Positions 1 to 10,128 are shown, counted from the stretch's first letter. The stretch: 64,000 bases of DNA from Planctobacterium marinum (GCF_036322805.1 NZ_AP027272.1:1302001-1366000), one strand, 5' to 3'. Made by a program: numbers and translations. Notes: a model not told the origin generated them from the letters alone.

Positions 1-1817
1 GTTGGGAAGTGATCAAGGTTATCTGGGGACGATATTGGGATCCGCTATTGGCTCGCGATACCTCTGGTAAACTGATGGATCTGATGATGGAAACCGTCGA
101 CGGTGAATACCAGAACTTTAAAGCCAAAGGCGGTGCTTACACCCGTGAGAAGTTCTTTGGTAAATACCCAGAGCTGAAAGAGATGGTAGCCAATATGTCT
201 GATGATGACATCTGGCGTTTGAATCGCGGTGGTCACGATCCGGTGAAAGTATACGCGGCATATGACAAAGCCACTAAAACCAAAGGTCGTCCTCAGGTAA
301 TCCTGGCGAAAACTGTTAAAGGTTATGGCATGGGAACCGCTGGTGAAGGTAAGAACATCGCCCACAACGTTAAGAAGATGGATACCGCGGCCATTAAAGA
401 ATACCGCGATCGCTTCAACATCCCGGTGGCAGATGAAAAGCTTGCTGATTTGCCTTACTACAAGTTTGACGAAGACAGCGAGGAAATGCGCTATCTTAGA
501 GCGCGTCGCGAGTCCCTCAATGGCTATATGCCCAAGCGTCTACCGCAAAGCTCAGAAACCCTTGAAGCTCCACCTCTAAGCGCCTTCGATGCGGTATTGA
601 AAGGCTCCAATGGTCGTGAAATCTCTACTACGATGGCATTTGTACGCGTACTGACCGCCATGCTGAAAGACAAGAAAGTCGGCAAGCGCGTAGTACCTAT
701 CATTCCTGATGAAGCGCGTACCTTTGGTATGGAGGGTTTGTTCCGTCAAGTGGGTATTTACGCCCATGAAGGCCAAAAATACGAACCTCAAGATTCTGAT
801 CAGGTTGCCTACTATCGCGAAGATAAAAAAGGTCAGGTACTACAGGAAGGGATTAACGAGTTAGGTTCAATGGCGTCTTGGTTGGCGGCAGGTACATCCT
901 ACTCCATCAATGATTTGCCCATGATCCCGGTGTATATCTATTACTCAATGTTTGGTTTCCAACGTATTGGTGACCTTGCATGGGCCGCCGGTGATTCACA
1001 AGCACGCGGTTTCCTGGTGGGCGGTACGGCCGGTCGTACAACCCTCAACGGTGAAGGTTTGCAGCATCAGGATGGTCATTCTCATGTTCAGGCCAATACG
1101 ATTCCTAACTGTATTACTTACGACCCAACCTACGGTTACGAAGTCGCAGTCGTTGTGCAAGACGGTATGCGCCGTATGTTCCAGGAACAGGAAAACGTGT
1201 TCTACTACATCACGGTAATGAACGAAAACTACGTTCAACCAGCCATGCCTGATGGTGTTGAAGAAGGTATCGTAAAAGGTATCTACAAGCTGGATACCGT
1301 AGAAGCGAAAAAATCCAAGCTGTCGGTTAAGTTATTAGGTTGCGGTACCATTCTTGAGCAAGTGCGCGAAGCGGCTGCACTGCTGGCAGAAGATTTTGGT
1401 GTGACTGCAGAAGTCTACAGCGTTACCTCGTTTAACAACCTTGGCCGCGACGGTCAGGACGTTGAACGTCACAACATGTTAAACCCAACTGCTGATGCAC
1501 AAAAAGCCTACGTCACTGAAGTGCTGGAAGCTGGCGCTAAAGGACCAACTATTGCCGCCACTGACTACATGAAGTCTTTTGCTGAGCAAATTCGCGCTTA
1601 TGTACCAGGGCAATACAAGGTATTGGGTACTGATGGTTTTGGCCGTTCTGACAGCCGAGCTAATTTGCGTCACCACTTTGAAGTGGACGCCAAGTTCGTG
1701 GTACTTGCGGCACTAAGCGAATTACTGAAAGCCGGCGATATCGATGCCAAAGTGGTGACTGATGCCATTGAGAAATTTGGTATTTCAGCTGACAAACTCA
1801 ATCCGCTGTACGCGTAA
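1..1817 (+). CDS. aceE: Pyruvate dehydrogenase E1 component, 5'-truncated by window edge
   Basis: Thiamine-diphosphate-dependent E1 subunit of the pyruvate dehydrogenase complex, which decarboxylates pyruvate and reductively acetylates the lipoyl groups of E2 in the cytoplasm. About 604 residues are visible, against roughly 887 in the homodimeric E. coli enzyme, so about the first third lies upstream. The reading frame is already open at base 3 (W-E-V-I-K before the first possible GTG at 9), so that GTG is not the true start. Recognisable family stretches are KVIWGR.WDPLL, DEARTFGMEGLFRQ, FQRIGDL.WAAGD and the C-terminal LGTDGFGRSDSR.NLRHHFEVD. The aceF start follows 18 bp after the stop behind a good Shine-Dalgarno, so the two are cotranscribed. 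Any pdhR regulator and the operon promoter would be upstream, outside the window. Confidence 0.97.
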   Translation, partial: WEVIKVIWGRYWDPLLARDTSGKLMDLMMETVDGEYQNFKAKGGAYTREKFFGKYPELKEMVANMSDDDIWRLNRGGHDPVKVYAAYDKATKTKGRPQVILAKTVKGYGMGTAGEGKNIAHNVKKMDTAAIKEYRDRFNIPVADEKLADLPYYKFDEDSEEMRYLRARRESLNGYMPKRLPQSSETLEAPPLSAFDAVLKGSNGREISTTMAFVRVLTAMLKDKKVGKRVVPIIPDEARTFGMEGLFRQVGIYAHEGQKYEPQDSDQVAYYREDKKGQVLQEGINELGSMASWLAAGTSYSINDLPMIPVYIYYSMFGFQRIGDLAWAAGDSQARGFLVGGTAGRTTLNGEGLQHQDGHSHVQANTIPNCITYDPTYGYEVAVVVQDGMRRMFQEQENVFYYITVMNENYVQPAMPDGVEEGIVKGIYKLDTVEAKKSKLSVKLLGCGTILEQVREAAALLAEDFGVTAEVYSVTSFNNLGRDGQDVERHNMLNPTADAQKAYVTEVLEAGAKGPTIAATDYMKSFAEQIRAYVPGQYKVLGTDGFGRSDSRANLRHHFEVDAKFVVLAALSELLKAGDIDAKVVTDAIEKFGISADKLNPLYA

Positions 1818-1835
1818 TCAACCGGGAGAAGAGCA

Positions 1836-3794
1836 ATGAGCAAAGATGTTTTAGTCCCGGATGTGGGCGGAGAAGAAGTCGAAGTTATCGAAGTGTGTGT
1901 CAGTGTTGGCGATACTGTTGAAGCGGAAGATGCGCTGATCACGGTAGAAAGCGACAAAGCCAGCATGGACATTCCTGCGCCATTTGCCGGTAAAGTCAGT
2001 GAAATTCTTGTGGCTGTAGGCGACAAGGTGGGTCAGGACAAACTGATCATGAAAATTGAAGCAGGCTCTGCTGAGGCAGCCAGCGGAGACGCTGCAGAAG
2101 AAGCTACACCTGCTCCGGCACCAGCTCCGGCTTCCGCCCCTTCAGCAGAAGCACCTAAACCTGCTTCTGGCGGCAGTAGCGTTATTGAGGTGTTGGTCCC
2201 CGATATCGGTGATGCCGCAGATGTAGACGTTATCGAAGTACTTGTAAAAGCCGGTGATACGGTGGAAGCGGAAGATGGCCTTATTACCCTGGAAACCGAT
2301 AAAGCCACTATGGACGTACCATCCCCCCAAGGCGGTACGGTAAAAGAGCTGAAGATCAATGTGGGAGACAAGGTCTCTCAAGGCAGCTTGGTGCTGTTGC
2401 TGGAAACCAGTGAGAGTGCTGGTGAAGAGACTGCCCCGGCGCCTGCACCTGCTGCTGAAACAAGTTCAGATTCTGCCGCTGCTTCTTCTGGTAGCAGCGT
2501 AATGGAAGTAACTGTCCCTGATATTGGTGATGCCACCGATGTGGATATCATTGAAGTATTGGTAAGTGTCGGTGACAGCATCGATGCTGAAACCGGACTC
2601 ATTACCCTGGAAACCGATAAAGCCACCATGGATGTACCTTCACCTAAGGCCGGTGTGGTAAAAGAAATGTTGGTTAAAACCGGCGACAAGGTGAGTAAAG
2701 GCTCGCCTGTAATTATGCTGGAAGTAGCTGGTGAAGCACCTGCTCCAGCGCCTGCCCCAGCAGCAAGTGCCCCGGCTCCTGCTGCTGCATCATCGTCAGC
2801 ACCGGCACCAGCGCCAAAAGCCCCACCAGTACCGCATCATCCCTCTGCCGGGGAAAAACCCAAGTCAGGTTCTGTGTATGCCTCGCCGTCAATTCGCCGC
2901 TTGGCCCGCGAATTTGGTGTGGATTTGAGTCAGGTTTCTGGCTCGGGCCGCAAAGGTCGTATTTTAAAAGAAGACGTGCAGTCTTATGTTAAATATGAAT
3001 TGTCTCGTCCAAAGGCCAATGCCGCAACTTCTACAGCAGGTTCTGGTGGTCTGCAGGTACTGGCACAGCCGAAGGTAGATTTCAGCAAGTTTGGTGAAAT
3101 TGAAGAGCAACCGTTAACTCGCATTCAGAAAATTTCCGGTCCAAACCTGCATCGCAACTGGGTGACTATCCCCCATGTGACGCAATTTGAAGACGCTGAC
3201 ATCACTGATTTGGAAGCCTTCCGCAAACAGCAAAATGCCCTTAATGAAAAGCGCAAAGTGGGCGTTAAGATCACGCCGTTGGTATTTATCATGAAAGCCG
3301 CAGCCAGTGCCTTATTGGAGTATCCCACTTTCAACTCATCCTTGTCGGAAAATGGTGAAGCGCTGATCCTGAAGAAGTACGTGCACATCGGTATCGCTGT
3401 AGACACGCCAAATGGCTTGGTGGTTCCGGTAGTGCGCGATGTGGACAAAAAGGGCGTGCTGGAGATTTCTCGCGAGCTGATGGATATCAGTAAAAAAGCT
3501 CGCGAAGGCAAATTGAAGGCGGCAGATATGCAAGGTGGTTGTTTCACCATCTCCAGCTTAGGCGGAATTGGTGGAACGGCATTTACACCTATTGTAAATG
3601 CGCCAGAAGTCGCCATATTGGGTGTATCGAAAAGTGATATGAAGCCCAAGTGGAATGGTAAAGAGTTTGAGCCAAGGTTGACCTTGCCTTTGTCTTTATC
3701 TTACGACCACAGGGTGATAGATGGAGCCTTGGCAGCGCGCTTTGCAGTGCATCTGTCTGAGGTACTAAGCGATATACGTCGCCTGGTAATGTAA
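1836..3794 (+). CDS. aceF: Pyruvate dehydrogenase E2, dihydrolipoamide acetyltransferase with three lipoyl domains
   Basis: Core acetyltransferase of the PDH complex, moving the acetyl group from lipoyl-lysine to CoA. Three tandem lipoyl domains are visible (about residues 3-75, 112-190 and 220-295) with the modified lysines in DKA(S/T)MD at K41, K156 and K262. They are separated by Ala/Pro-rich flexible linkers. A peripheral subunit-binding domain follows (about 345-385: [17 protein letters not shown]...[11 protein letters not shown]), then the catalytic domain with the active-site motif SYDHRVIDG (H625, D629). The length, 652, is close to E. coli AceF (630), which also has three lipoyl domains. 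The start has a clear GGGAGAAG ribosome-binding site. The second and third lipoyl domains resemble each other more than the first ([11 protein letters not shown] in both), suggesting the later duplication. Confidence 0.97.
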   Translation: MSKDVLVPDVGGEEVEVIEVCVSVGDTVEAEDALITVESDKASMDIPAPFAGKVSEILVAVGDKVGQDKLIMKIEAGSAEAASGDAAEEATPAPAPAPASAPSAEAPKPASGGSSVIEVLVPDIGDAADVDVIEVLVKAGDTVEAEDGLITLETDKATMDVPSPQGGTVKELKINVGDKVSQGSLVLLLETSESAGEETAPAPAPAAETSSDSAAASSGSSVMEVTVPDIGDATDVDIIEVLVSVGDSIDAETGLITLETDKATMDVPSPKAGVVKEMLVKTGDKVSKGSPVIMLEVAGEAPAPAPAPAASAPAPAAASSSAPAPAPKAPPVPHHPSAGEKPKSGSVYASPSIRRLAREFGVDLSQVSGSGRKGRILKEDVQSYVKYELSRPKANAATSTAGSGGLQVLAQPKVDFSKFGEIEEQPLTRIQKISGPNLHRNWVTIPHVTQFEDADITDLEAFRKQQNALNEKRKVGVKITPLVFIMKAAASALLEYPTFNSSLSENGEALILKKYVHIGIAVDTPNGLVVPVVRDVDKKGVLEISRELMDISKKAREGKLKAADMQGGCFTISSLGGIGGTAFTPIVNAPEVAILGVSKSDMKPKWNGKEFEPRLTLPLSLSYDHRVIDGALAARFAVHLSEVLSDIRRLVM

Positions 3795-3815
3795 AGCTAA
3801 CAGAGCAGAGCAATT

Positions 3816-3840
3816 AAGGCAGGAAAGCATTCCTGCCTTT
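3816..3840 (+). terminator. Hairpin between aceF and lpdA
   Basis: A perfect 10-bp stem (aaggcaggaa / ttcctgcctt, 3816-3825 with 3830-3839) with a 4-nt loop agca, followed by a broken T-rich stretch (tttgcctttcg). It sits 22 bp after the aceF stop and 144 bp before lpdA. It may act as a partial terminator or 3' stabiliser, allowing lpdA to be expressed partly on its own. The U-tract is weak, so read-through is likely. Confidence 0.6.
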
Positions 3841-3983
3841 GCCTTTCGCGCCTTAGCTGTTTACACTTGCGGCGTTTGTACCCAACAACGGACTTAAGAG
3901 TTCGAAAATAAGAGTTAGTTGCTGCCCTCATTGAATGCAGCAGAACGAGATAGAACAACCAAATACACAATTTTGAGGTCATC

Positions 3984-5408
3984 ATGAGCGAAATTAAAAC
4001 TCAGCTGGTAGTGCTGGGCGCCGGTCCCGGCGGTTACTCTGCAGCGTTCCGTGCTGCGGATTTAGGCATTGAAACAGTTATCGTCGACGCACGCGACACC
4101 CTGGGCGGTGTTTGTCTGAACGTGGGTTGTATTCCTTCCAAAGCCTTGTTGCACGTTGCTAAGGTTATCGACGATGCCAAAGATATGGCTGCTCATGGTG
4201 TATCTTTTGGTGAGCCTCAAATTGATATCGATAAAGTACGCGCCTGGAAAGACAGCGTTGTTAGTCAGTTGACCAAAGGTCTGTCTGGCATGTCCAAAAT
4301 GCGTAAAGTTAAACACGTACAAGGCTACGGCAAATTCACTGGTAGCAATACCATGGTGGTTGAAGGTAAAGATGGTGCTACCACCATTAACTTCGATAAC
4401 GCTATTATCGCAGCCGGTTCTGAGCCGGTAACCTTACCCTTTATTCCGCATGACGACCCGCGCGTAATCGACTCAACTGGCGCGCTGGAAATGGAAGACA
4501 TTCCAGGTAAAATGCTGGTGTTAGGTGGTGGTATCATCGGTCTGGAAATGGGCACCGTATACCGTGCGCTGGGTAGTGAAATCGACGTGGTTGAGTTTCT
4601 GGACCAGTTAATCCCTGCTGCGGATAAAGACATCATCAAGGTTTACCAGAAGTACGTTAAAGACAAGTTCAACGTAATGCTGGAAACCAAAGTGACCGCA
4701 GTTGAAGCTAAAGATGACGGCCTGTATGTCACCTTTGAAGGCAAACAAGCGCCAGCAGAACCAGTGCGTTACGACAAAGTATTGGTAGCGGTTGGTCGTC
4801 GTCCTAACGGCAGTCTGGTGGATGCCGACAAAGCCGGTGTTAACGTAGACGAGCGTGGTTTTATCAATGTTGATAAGCAAATGCGTACCAACGTTAACAA
4901 CATCTATGCCATTGGTGACTTAGTCGGCCAGCCTATGCTGGCGCACAAAGCGGTACACGAAGGTCACGTTGCAGCAGAAGTTATCTCTGGTATGAAGCAC
5001 TACTTCGACCCGCGTTGTATTCCTTCTGTAGCTTACACAGACCCTGAGGTTGCTTGGGTAGGTGTGACTGAGAAAGAAGCCAAAGAGCAGGGCTTGAAAG
5101 TTGAAACAGCTACGTTCCCTTGGGCGGCTTCTGGTCGTGCTATCGCCTCTGGTCGCACTGAAGGTATGACGAAGTTGATTTTTGACAAAGACACTCACCG
5201 CGTATTAGGTGGTGCAATGATCGGTATCAATGCCGGTGAAATGTTGGGCGAAATCGGTTTGGCGGTTGAAATGGGTGCTGATGCCGAAGACATCGCATTA
5301 ACCATTCACGCTCACCCCACCTTGAACGAGTCTATCGGCCTTGCTGCTGAAATTTACGAAGGTTCAATTACTGATTTGCCTAACCCTAAGGCGAAAAAGA
5401 AAAAGTAA
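3984..5408 (+). CDS. lpdA: Dihydrolipoyl dehydrogenase (E3)
   Basis: FAD flavoprotein that reoxidises dihydrolipoamide with NAD+; it serves the pyruvate and 2-oxoglutarate dehydrogenase complexes and the glycine cleavage system. The N-terminal FAD fold has GAGPGGYSAA (residues 12-20), then the redox-active disulfide GGVCLNVGCIPSK (C44, C49), the NAD-binding glycine motif LGGGIIGLEMG near 180, FAD-binding AIGDL near 315, and the C-terminal catalytic pair in HAHPTLNE (H444, E449). The length, 474, equals the E. coli enzyme. The start ATG is preceded by GAGG. A 189-bp gap with a hairpin separates it from aceF, as is common where lpdA also has its own promoter. It ends in a strong terminator. Confidence 0.98.
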   Translation: MSEIKTQLVVLGAGPGGYSAAFRAADLGIETVIVDARDTLGGVCLNVGCIPSKALLHVAKVIDDAKDMAAHGVSFGEPQIDIDKVRAWKDSVVSQLTKGLSGMSKMRKVKHVQGYGKFTGSNTMVVEGKDGATTINFDNAIIAAGSEPVTLPFIPHDDPRVIDSTGALEMEDIPGKMLVLGGGIIGLEMGTVYRALGSEIDVVEFLDQLIPAADKDIIKVYQKYVKDKFNVMLETKVTAVEAKDDGLYVTFEGKQAPAEPVRYDKVLVAVGRRPNGSLVDADKAGVNVDERGFINVDKQMRTNVNNIYAIGDLVGQPMLAHKAVHEGHVAAEVISGMKHYFDPRCIPSVAYTDPEVAWVGVTEKEAKEQGLKVETATFPWAASGRAIASGRTEGMTKLIFDKDTHRVLGGAMIGINAGEMLGEIGLAVEMGADAEDIALTIHAHPTLNESIGLAAEIYEGSITDLPNPKAKKKK

Positions 5409-5427
5409 TGATGCTTTTTAGTTAGTT

Positions 5428-5457
5428 TAAAGGCCGCTTGAATAAGCGGCCTTTTTT
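5428..5457 (+). terminator. Intrinsic terminator after lpdA
   Basis: Perfect 10-bp G+C-rich stem (aaggccgctt / aagcggcctt) with loop gaat, followed by six Ts. This is a canonical rho-independent terminator closing the PDH operon. Confidence 0.92.
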
Positions 5458-5656
5458 GTTGCTGAGCCAGAAAAAAACATTTTTTAAAACACTCCGCTGA
5501 GTATTAAACTATACAAGATTTAATTTTCGGGTGGCATAATTATCCCGAAGTCGATTTTGTCAGAAATCACTTACAAATATTGTTGTTATTGTCGGACTTT
5601 TTCAGAACCAGAATATGGCTATATTTCGGACATGTTACACTGATTTATACACTGAT

Positions 5657-5848
5657 ATGGTACATGTCGACTTAAGCAAAGCATCGCCGCGATTCAGCAA
5701 TAAAAACCGTTGTATTAATTGCAACGGCTTAATGGCGTCTGGACGTGAAGATATGTGCTCAGCCTGTCGGGAAAAGCTCAATAAGATTTTGGGTTCAAAC
5801 ACCACAGATATGTTTGGTCTGCTGCAAAACAAAAAAACGAAAAGCTAA
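5657..5848 (+). CDS. Small putative zinc-ribbon protein
   Basis: Hypothetical protein of 63 residues from the ATG at 5657, or 77 from the in-frame ATG at 5615. It has two CxxC pairs 14 residues apart (C-I-N-C and C-S-A-C), a pattern that normally binds one zinc, followed by a short K-rich tail. I prefer the internal start because the 14 extra residues (AIFRTCYTDLYTD) look non-coding-like; neither start has a convincing ribosome-binding site. It lies alone between the lpdA terminator and a convergent gene. No specific family was recognised; a small nucleic-acid-binding or regulatory role would be a guess. Confidence 0.5.
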   Translation: MVHVDLSKASPRFSNKNRCINCNGLMASGREDMCSACREKLNKILGSNTTDMFGLLQNKKTKS

Positions 5849-5860
5849 TACTCTTTCCTG

Positions 5861-6676
5861 CTATTTGGTCAACCGAGAAACCTTAAACTCTTGCCATTGC
5901 TTTGCTGACATTGTTGCCGTTTTTACAAGTTCCAGGCGATTGGATGTAAAGCCGCGTTCGTCTGGCTTTTCAATTTCAAACAATAATAAGTGTTTGCTTT
6001 GGCTATCAAACCATATGTTTCCGCCCCGATTATCCAAACCATACCCGTTAATGGTGTAGTGTGCTGCGTTTTTGCCAAGCTTGACTTCATTATTCTCAAA
6101 GCGCATAACAACATCGCCGAACTTGATGAAAGGTGGTGGGCTTTTATTCATGTCCAGGTCTAGTATGGAGAAGTTAAAATCTGCTCTTGGGTCAGATAAA
6201 TGTCGGTAAGCGAAGCCTAAACTGGCAAAGTCGAAATCATAGCTGTGCCATAAGGTTGCATTGAGCGTTGTCTCTGTATTTTGCTCACCCAGCTGGACTG
6301 AAAACCTTGTGGGGGAAGTTTCTCGTAGTTGTGCTCTTGGGATAATCGAGCCATCAGCCATAACCGATGCGGCGCTAAACTCAATCACATTTAAAGTTTT
6401 TGCTGATATTGTTGCGTTAACAGAGGTGCCTCGGGCATTACCTGGTGTCCACTTGAATGCTTCAATATTCAGTGCGTCATGGTAATAAAGTGCTATCTGG
6501 CTTTCGTGAGAACCATCGATGTTGGATTTTTTGTATTGCAGTAAGGTATTTTGAGGGACCCGTTTTTCCTCAAACTTGCCCGGAAAGTGTTCAGCTGTTG
6601 CAATAGTGCCGGTGCTAAATAGCAGTAAAAGTATTAATAAATTACGCATGGACAATGTCTTCCTCGAAATGTTCAC
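5861..6676 (-). CDS. Exported protein of unknown function
   Basis: A 271-residue protein (262 if started at the second Met, 6649) beginning with a hydrophobic signal segment (MRNLLILLLLFSTGTIATA), with probable cleavage after T-A-T-A. The mature part has no cysteine pairs, is rich in beta-type alternation, and resembles in layout periplasmic proteins that measure or carry lipid-like ligands (DUF3108-like); the sequence alone does not establish this. It ends 12 bp from the convergent small zinc-ribbon gene. The next upstream minus-strand gene, a hydrolase, ends 67 bp away, so the two might be cotranscribed. Function unknown. Confidence 0.75.
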   Translation of the reverse strand: MNISRKTLSMRNLLILLLLFSTGTIATAEHFPGKFEEKRVPQNTLLQYKKSNIDGSHESQIALYYHDALNIEAFKWTPGNARGTSVNATISAKTLNVIEFSAASVMADGSIIPRAQLRETSPTRFSVQLGEQNTETTLNATLWHSYDFDFASLGFAYRHLSDPRADFNFSILDLDMNKSPPPFIKFGDVVMRFENNEVKLGKNAAHYTINGYGLDNRGGNIWFDSQSKHLLLFEIEKPDERGFTSNRLELVKTATMSAKQWQEFKVSRLTK

Positions 6677-6743
6677 TTAAGAGCATAACGAAGAAGGTAT
6701 TGCTGTTCGTGTGAGACTTGTATCTAAATATGAGGCGAATTTC

Positions 6744-7685
6744 CTACATCGAGCCAAATAGCGCAAGAATGCGTGCTATGGTTTGTTCAACAGGCGCTTC
6801 GTCATTCTCTTTATAATCAAACTGATGATCAGTATCGGCCACCACATTTAATTGTAAATTAGGCGTTTCCCAACCATTTCCGGCATCCAGTAAGGCCAAA
6901 TTGTGGCATTTTTCCAGTGTATCATCGGGTAAGCTATCATCATCCGAAGCGGCAAAAATATAGCTTTCGCTGTTGGTTTCAAAGGCATCATCAAAGATAT
7001 CTTGTGTAGCATCTGAATAGCCATTTAAGGCGCAGCCTGGATATAAGCTTATAACGGTACTGGCCTGATATTGTGCATCGAAGGGCAGGTTGAACCACTG
7101 CTTGTCGTCCATCTGTAACTGTTCTTCATTGCTCGCTAACATGCCGTGATTGGCAAAGGCTAAAGCAGAAGTACCGCCATTGGAAAAGCCCAGTACCCCG
7201 ATTTTATCCGGGTTGATGTCGTCGCGAGATTTGAGCCAGGCGATACCTTCGGCAATATCTGTCGGGCGTACTGAAATAGGGTCGATTTTAGTGGGGCGCT
7301 CCAACGGGTCGCCACCGCACACTCCGCCACCCACATCGCCGTTATTATCGCGATGAGTAAAGGAGTCCACTAACAAGGCGATGGTGTTTTGCTCATTAAG
7401 TAACTTGCCCCATACTTTGTACTTACCGGACACGTATTTCGCAGTCCATTGGTCAGCTGTGTCTTTGTAGTGTGCACCGCCACAGCCATGTACCATCACT
7501 ACTGCAGAGTATTGGTTATTGGCATCATAGCCTTCGGGTAACCAAAGATAGGCGTTCATGACTTCGTCGTTGCTGGTGAGAATGGCGACTGTTTCATCTG
7601 CGGTTTTTTTATCGCTACTTTGCCATCCAGCAAAGGCCAAACCGGGAATAAGTACGGACATCATAAAAAGTTTGCGTAACATCAT
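6744..7685 (-). CDS. Exported dienelactone-hydrolase-like alpha/beta hydrolase
   Basis: Alpha/beta hydrolase of the dienelactone hydrolase superfamily, 313 residues from the ATG at 7685. That start has a GGAG site in front of MMLRKLFMM; a nine-residue longer reading frame exists but lacks a signal. A signal peptide (LFMMSVLIPGLAFA) predicts periplasmic export. Visible elements are the oxyanion-hole loop VHGCGGAH, the nucleophile elbow GFSNGGTSA (S168), and a late histidine in ADTDHQFDY. The acid is probably an Asp before it. The substrate is unknown; exported members often act on esters or plant/algal breakdown products. It is followed on the same strand by an exported unknown protein. Confidence 0.85.
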   Translation of the reverse strand: MMLRKLFMMSVLIPGLAFAGWQSSDKKTADETVAILTSNDEVMNAYLWLPEGYDANNQYSAVVMVHGCGGAHYKDTADQWTAKYVSGKYKVWGKLLNEQNTIALLVDSFTHRDNNGDVGGGVCGGDPLERPTKIDPISVRPTDIAEGIAWLKSRDDINPDKIGVLGFSNGGTSALAFANHGMLASNEEQLQMDDKQWFNLPFDAQYQASTVISLYPGCALNGYSDATQDIFDDAFETNSESYIFAASDDDSLPDDTLEKCHNLALLDAGNGWETPNLQLNVVADTDHQFDYKENDEAPVEQTIARILALFGSM

Positions 7686-7991
7686 TGTTCTCCAAATAGT
7701 GATTAGGGTCATATCACTGGGCTTGAGTGCGTTGGCATTGCAAGGCTTCCCTGCGATGCAAAATAAGATAGGCTCACTTGTGACACAAAAACAGCATGGA
7801 AAACGTGAAGTAATTCACAACTACCCAGAAGCTGTGAACTGGTTAACTAAATAACCTGAGATTTACCAGGAAAAATGACTTGTTAAGGATTTGTAACAGA
7901 TAATTTGGCATGTTGTGCTGTTCACTTTTGCCTATTTTTGACTGGGCACGTACACTTGCACGGCGACAGAGAACAATAACAAAGGAACATC
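7686..7991. other. Divergent intergenic region, hydrolase / M13 peptidase
   Basis: 306 bp between two divergently transcribed genes for exported proteins. It must hold both promoters, but I could not pick a -35/-10 pair with good spacing. The right end has the ribosome-binding site AAAGGAA for the peptidase. No small open frame, repeat or RNA gene was seen. Confidence 0.5.
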
Positions 7992-10079
7992 ATGAAAAAT
8001 GTCAACAAATTGGCCCTGGGCGTTGCCCTGGCGCTAGGACTTATTGCGGGCGGATGCAGCAAAGCGCCGCAAGAAAACAGCGCCTCAACACCGACTGTTG
8101 AAACCCCCAAAGCAGAACAACAACAAGAATATGTCTCGGGTATATACCTTGAAAATATGGATACCAGCGTTAAACCGGGCGATGACTTTTTCCGCTATGT
8201 GAACGGCACCTGGTATGACAAAACTGAGATCCCCGCGGACAAAGCCAGTTACGGCGGTTTTGGAATTTTGCGCGACGAAGCACAAGAGAAAGTGTTGGAG
8301 ATCATCAACGCCTCAGCAGAAGGTGATTTTGCGCAAGGCTCTGACGAGCAAAAAGTGGGCGATTTGTACAACTCCTACATGAACATGGAAAAACGCAATG
8401 CGCTGGGCGTTACACCACTAGCTGATGAATTGGCCATGATCGATGCCATTGAATCGCAAGAGGATCTGGCAAAATATTTCGCGCGTGCCAGTAAGTACGG
8501 TTTTGGTGCGCCATTTGTTATTGGTCAATATGTAGACTTCAAAAATCCAGAAACCTATATGATTTACAGCTGGCAGGCGGGCTTAGGTTTGCCAGATCGC
8601 GAATATTATTTCAAAGAAGATGAAGCCAGCCAGGACATTCGCAAGGCCTATGTGGCTCACGTGGCTAAGATGTTTGAACTGGCAGGGTTAGGCAACGGCG
8701 AAAAGAACGCGCAAACCGTGATGGCGCTGGAAACCATGTTAGCCAGCCATCACATGAAAAAAGAAGATACACGCAATATGGTGGCGTTGTATAACAAGGT
8801 GATGCTACCGGAGCTGGATAGTGTTATGCCAGATTTCCCGTGGGATGTGTTTTTTGCTGAGGCGCAATTATCCGAGCTGGACGGTCTGGTAGTGACTCAG
8901 ATGGACTATATGAAAGAGCTTAATAACATCATTAAAGGCACCAGTATGGATGACTGGAAAACCTTCCTGCAATGGGGCCTCGTTAATGCTACTGCCGCTC
9001 GTTTGAACGAAGAAATTGATGCGCAAAACTTTGAGTTCTACAGTAAAACCTTACGTGGCGTAGAAGAGCCTCGCCCGTTGTGGCGCAGAGCCGTTAACCT
9101 GCTAAACGCCAATGTCGGTGAGATTATTGGTAAGGTTTACGTTAAACAGCATTTTCCGCCTGAAGCGAAAGCGCGTATGGAAAAGCTGGTAGATAATCTG
9201 CTATTAGCTTATGAAGACAGCATTAAAAATCTCAGTTGGATGACTGACGAAACCAAAAAAGAGGCGCTGGATAAACTATCCAAGTTTACGCCGAAAATTG
9301 GTTATCCGGACAAATGGCGTGACTACTCATTGTTAACCGTAGATGAAAACGACTTCTACGGTAACTTGATGCGCTCTTCTGAAGCTCAGTATCAGCAAAT
9401 GCTGGAGAAGCAAAATGGCCCGGTACAGAAACACGAGTGGGCCATGAACCCGCAAACGGTGAACGCTTATTACAATCCGCCAATGAATGAAATCGTGTTC
9501 CCGGCAGCCATCTTGCAACCACCCTTCTTTAACATGGAAGCAGAAGATGCCGTGAACTACGGTGGTATAGGTGCGGTGATTGGGCACGAAATCGGCCACG
9601 GTTTTGATGATTCCGGCAGTACCTTTGATGGTGATGGCGTATTGCGCAATTGGTGGACGGATGTCGATAAAGCCGAATTTGAAAACCGCACTGCGCAATT
9701 GATAGAGCAGTACAATCAGTTTGAAGCCTTACCGGACGTGTTCGTAAACGGTGAGTTTACCTTAGGTGAAAACATCGGTGATTTAGGTGGTATTAGCATC
9801 GCTTTGAAAGCCTATCAGCTGTCACTGCAAGGCAAAGAAGCCCCGGTTATGGATGGCTTTACTGGCGAGCAGCGGGTATTTTTAGGCTTTGGACAGGTAT
9901 GGGCCAACAAATATCGCGACGAAGCATTGCGCAATCAAATCGATACCGATCCCCATTCGCCCAGTCACTTCAGAGCGAATGGTTCGGTGCGCAATGTACC
10001 GGAGTTTTACGAGGCCTTTGATGTAACCCCAGAAGATGCCTTGTATCTATCGCCTGAAGCGCGAGTTAAGATCTGGTAG
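7992..10079 (+). CDS. pepO: M13-family zinc metallopeptidase lipoprotein (PepO/neprilysin-like)
   Basis: Oligopeptide-degrading endopeptidase of family M13, 695 residues, cell-envelope located. The N-terminus is a lipoprotein signal (LGLIAGGCSK), so the mature protein would be lipidated on Cys and tethered to the outer membrane. The zinc site is HEIGH (H532, E533, H536) with the third ligand E593 in GENIGDLGG, both typical of M13. The conserved substrate-binding NAYY motif (V-N-A-Y-Y-N-P) precedes it, and the C-terminal HSP.HFRANG.VRN.PEF completes the family signature. The start has AAAGGAA 6 bp ahead. A terminator follows, so it is monocistronic. The carrier gene downstream has its own leader but could import the products. 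Confidence 0.93.
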   Translation: MKNVNKLALGVALALGLIAGGCSKAPQENSASTPTVETPKAEQQQEYVSGIYLENMDTSVKPGDDFFRYVNGTWYDKTEIPADKASYGGFGILRDEAQEKVLEIINASAEGDFAQGSDEQKVGDLYNSYMNMEKRNALGVTPLADELAMIDAIESQEDLAKYFARASKYGFGAPFVIGQYVDFKNPETYMIYSWQAGLGLPDREYYFKEDEASQDIRKAYVAHVAKMFELAGLGNGEKNAQTVMALETMLASHHMKKEDTRNMVALYNKVMLPELDSVMPDFPWDVFFAEAQLSELDGLVVTQMDYMKELNNIIKGTSMDDWKTFLQWGLVNATAARLNEEIDAQNFEFYSKTLRGVEEPRPLWRRAVNLLNANVGEIIGKVYVKQHFPPEAKARMEKLVDNLLLAYEDSIKNLSWMTDETKKEALDKLSKFTPKIGYPDKWRDYSLLTVDENDFYGNLMRSSEAQYQQMLEKQNGPVQKHEWAMNPQTVNAYYNPPMNEIVFPAAILQPPFFNMEAEDAVNYGGIGAVIGHEIGHGFDDSGSTFDGDGVLRNWWTDVDKAEFENRTAQLIEQYNQFEALPDVFVNGEFTLGENIGDLGGISIALKAYQLSLQGKEAPVMDGFTGEQRVFLGFGQVWANKYRDEALRNQIDTDPHSPSHFRANGSVRNVPEFYEAFDVTPEDALYLSPEARVKIW

Positions 10080-10102
10080 TAAACCTCAGGTGAGTGTTAT
10101 CC

Positions 10103-10128
10103 AAGGCCGCTTTTTTGCGGCCTTTTTT
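10103..10128 (+). terminator. Intrinsic terminator after pepO
   Basis: Eight-bp stem aaggccgc / gcggcctt around a T6 loop, followed by TTTT. It closes the peptidase transcript and shares its stem sequence with the lpdA terminator. Confidence 0.88.

Noticed and set aside
9-11. GTG at 9 as the aceE start
   Set aside because: The frame is open before it and the downstream sequence matches the middle of AceE, so the gene begins outside the window.
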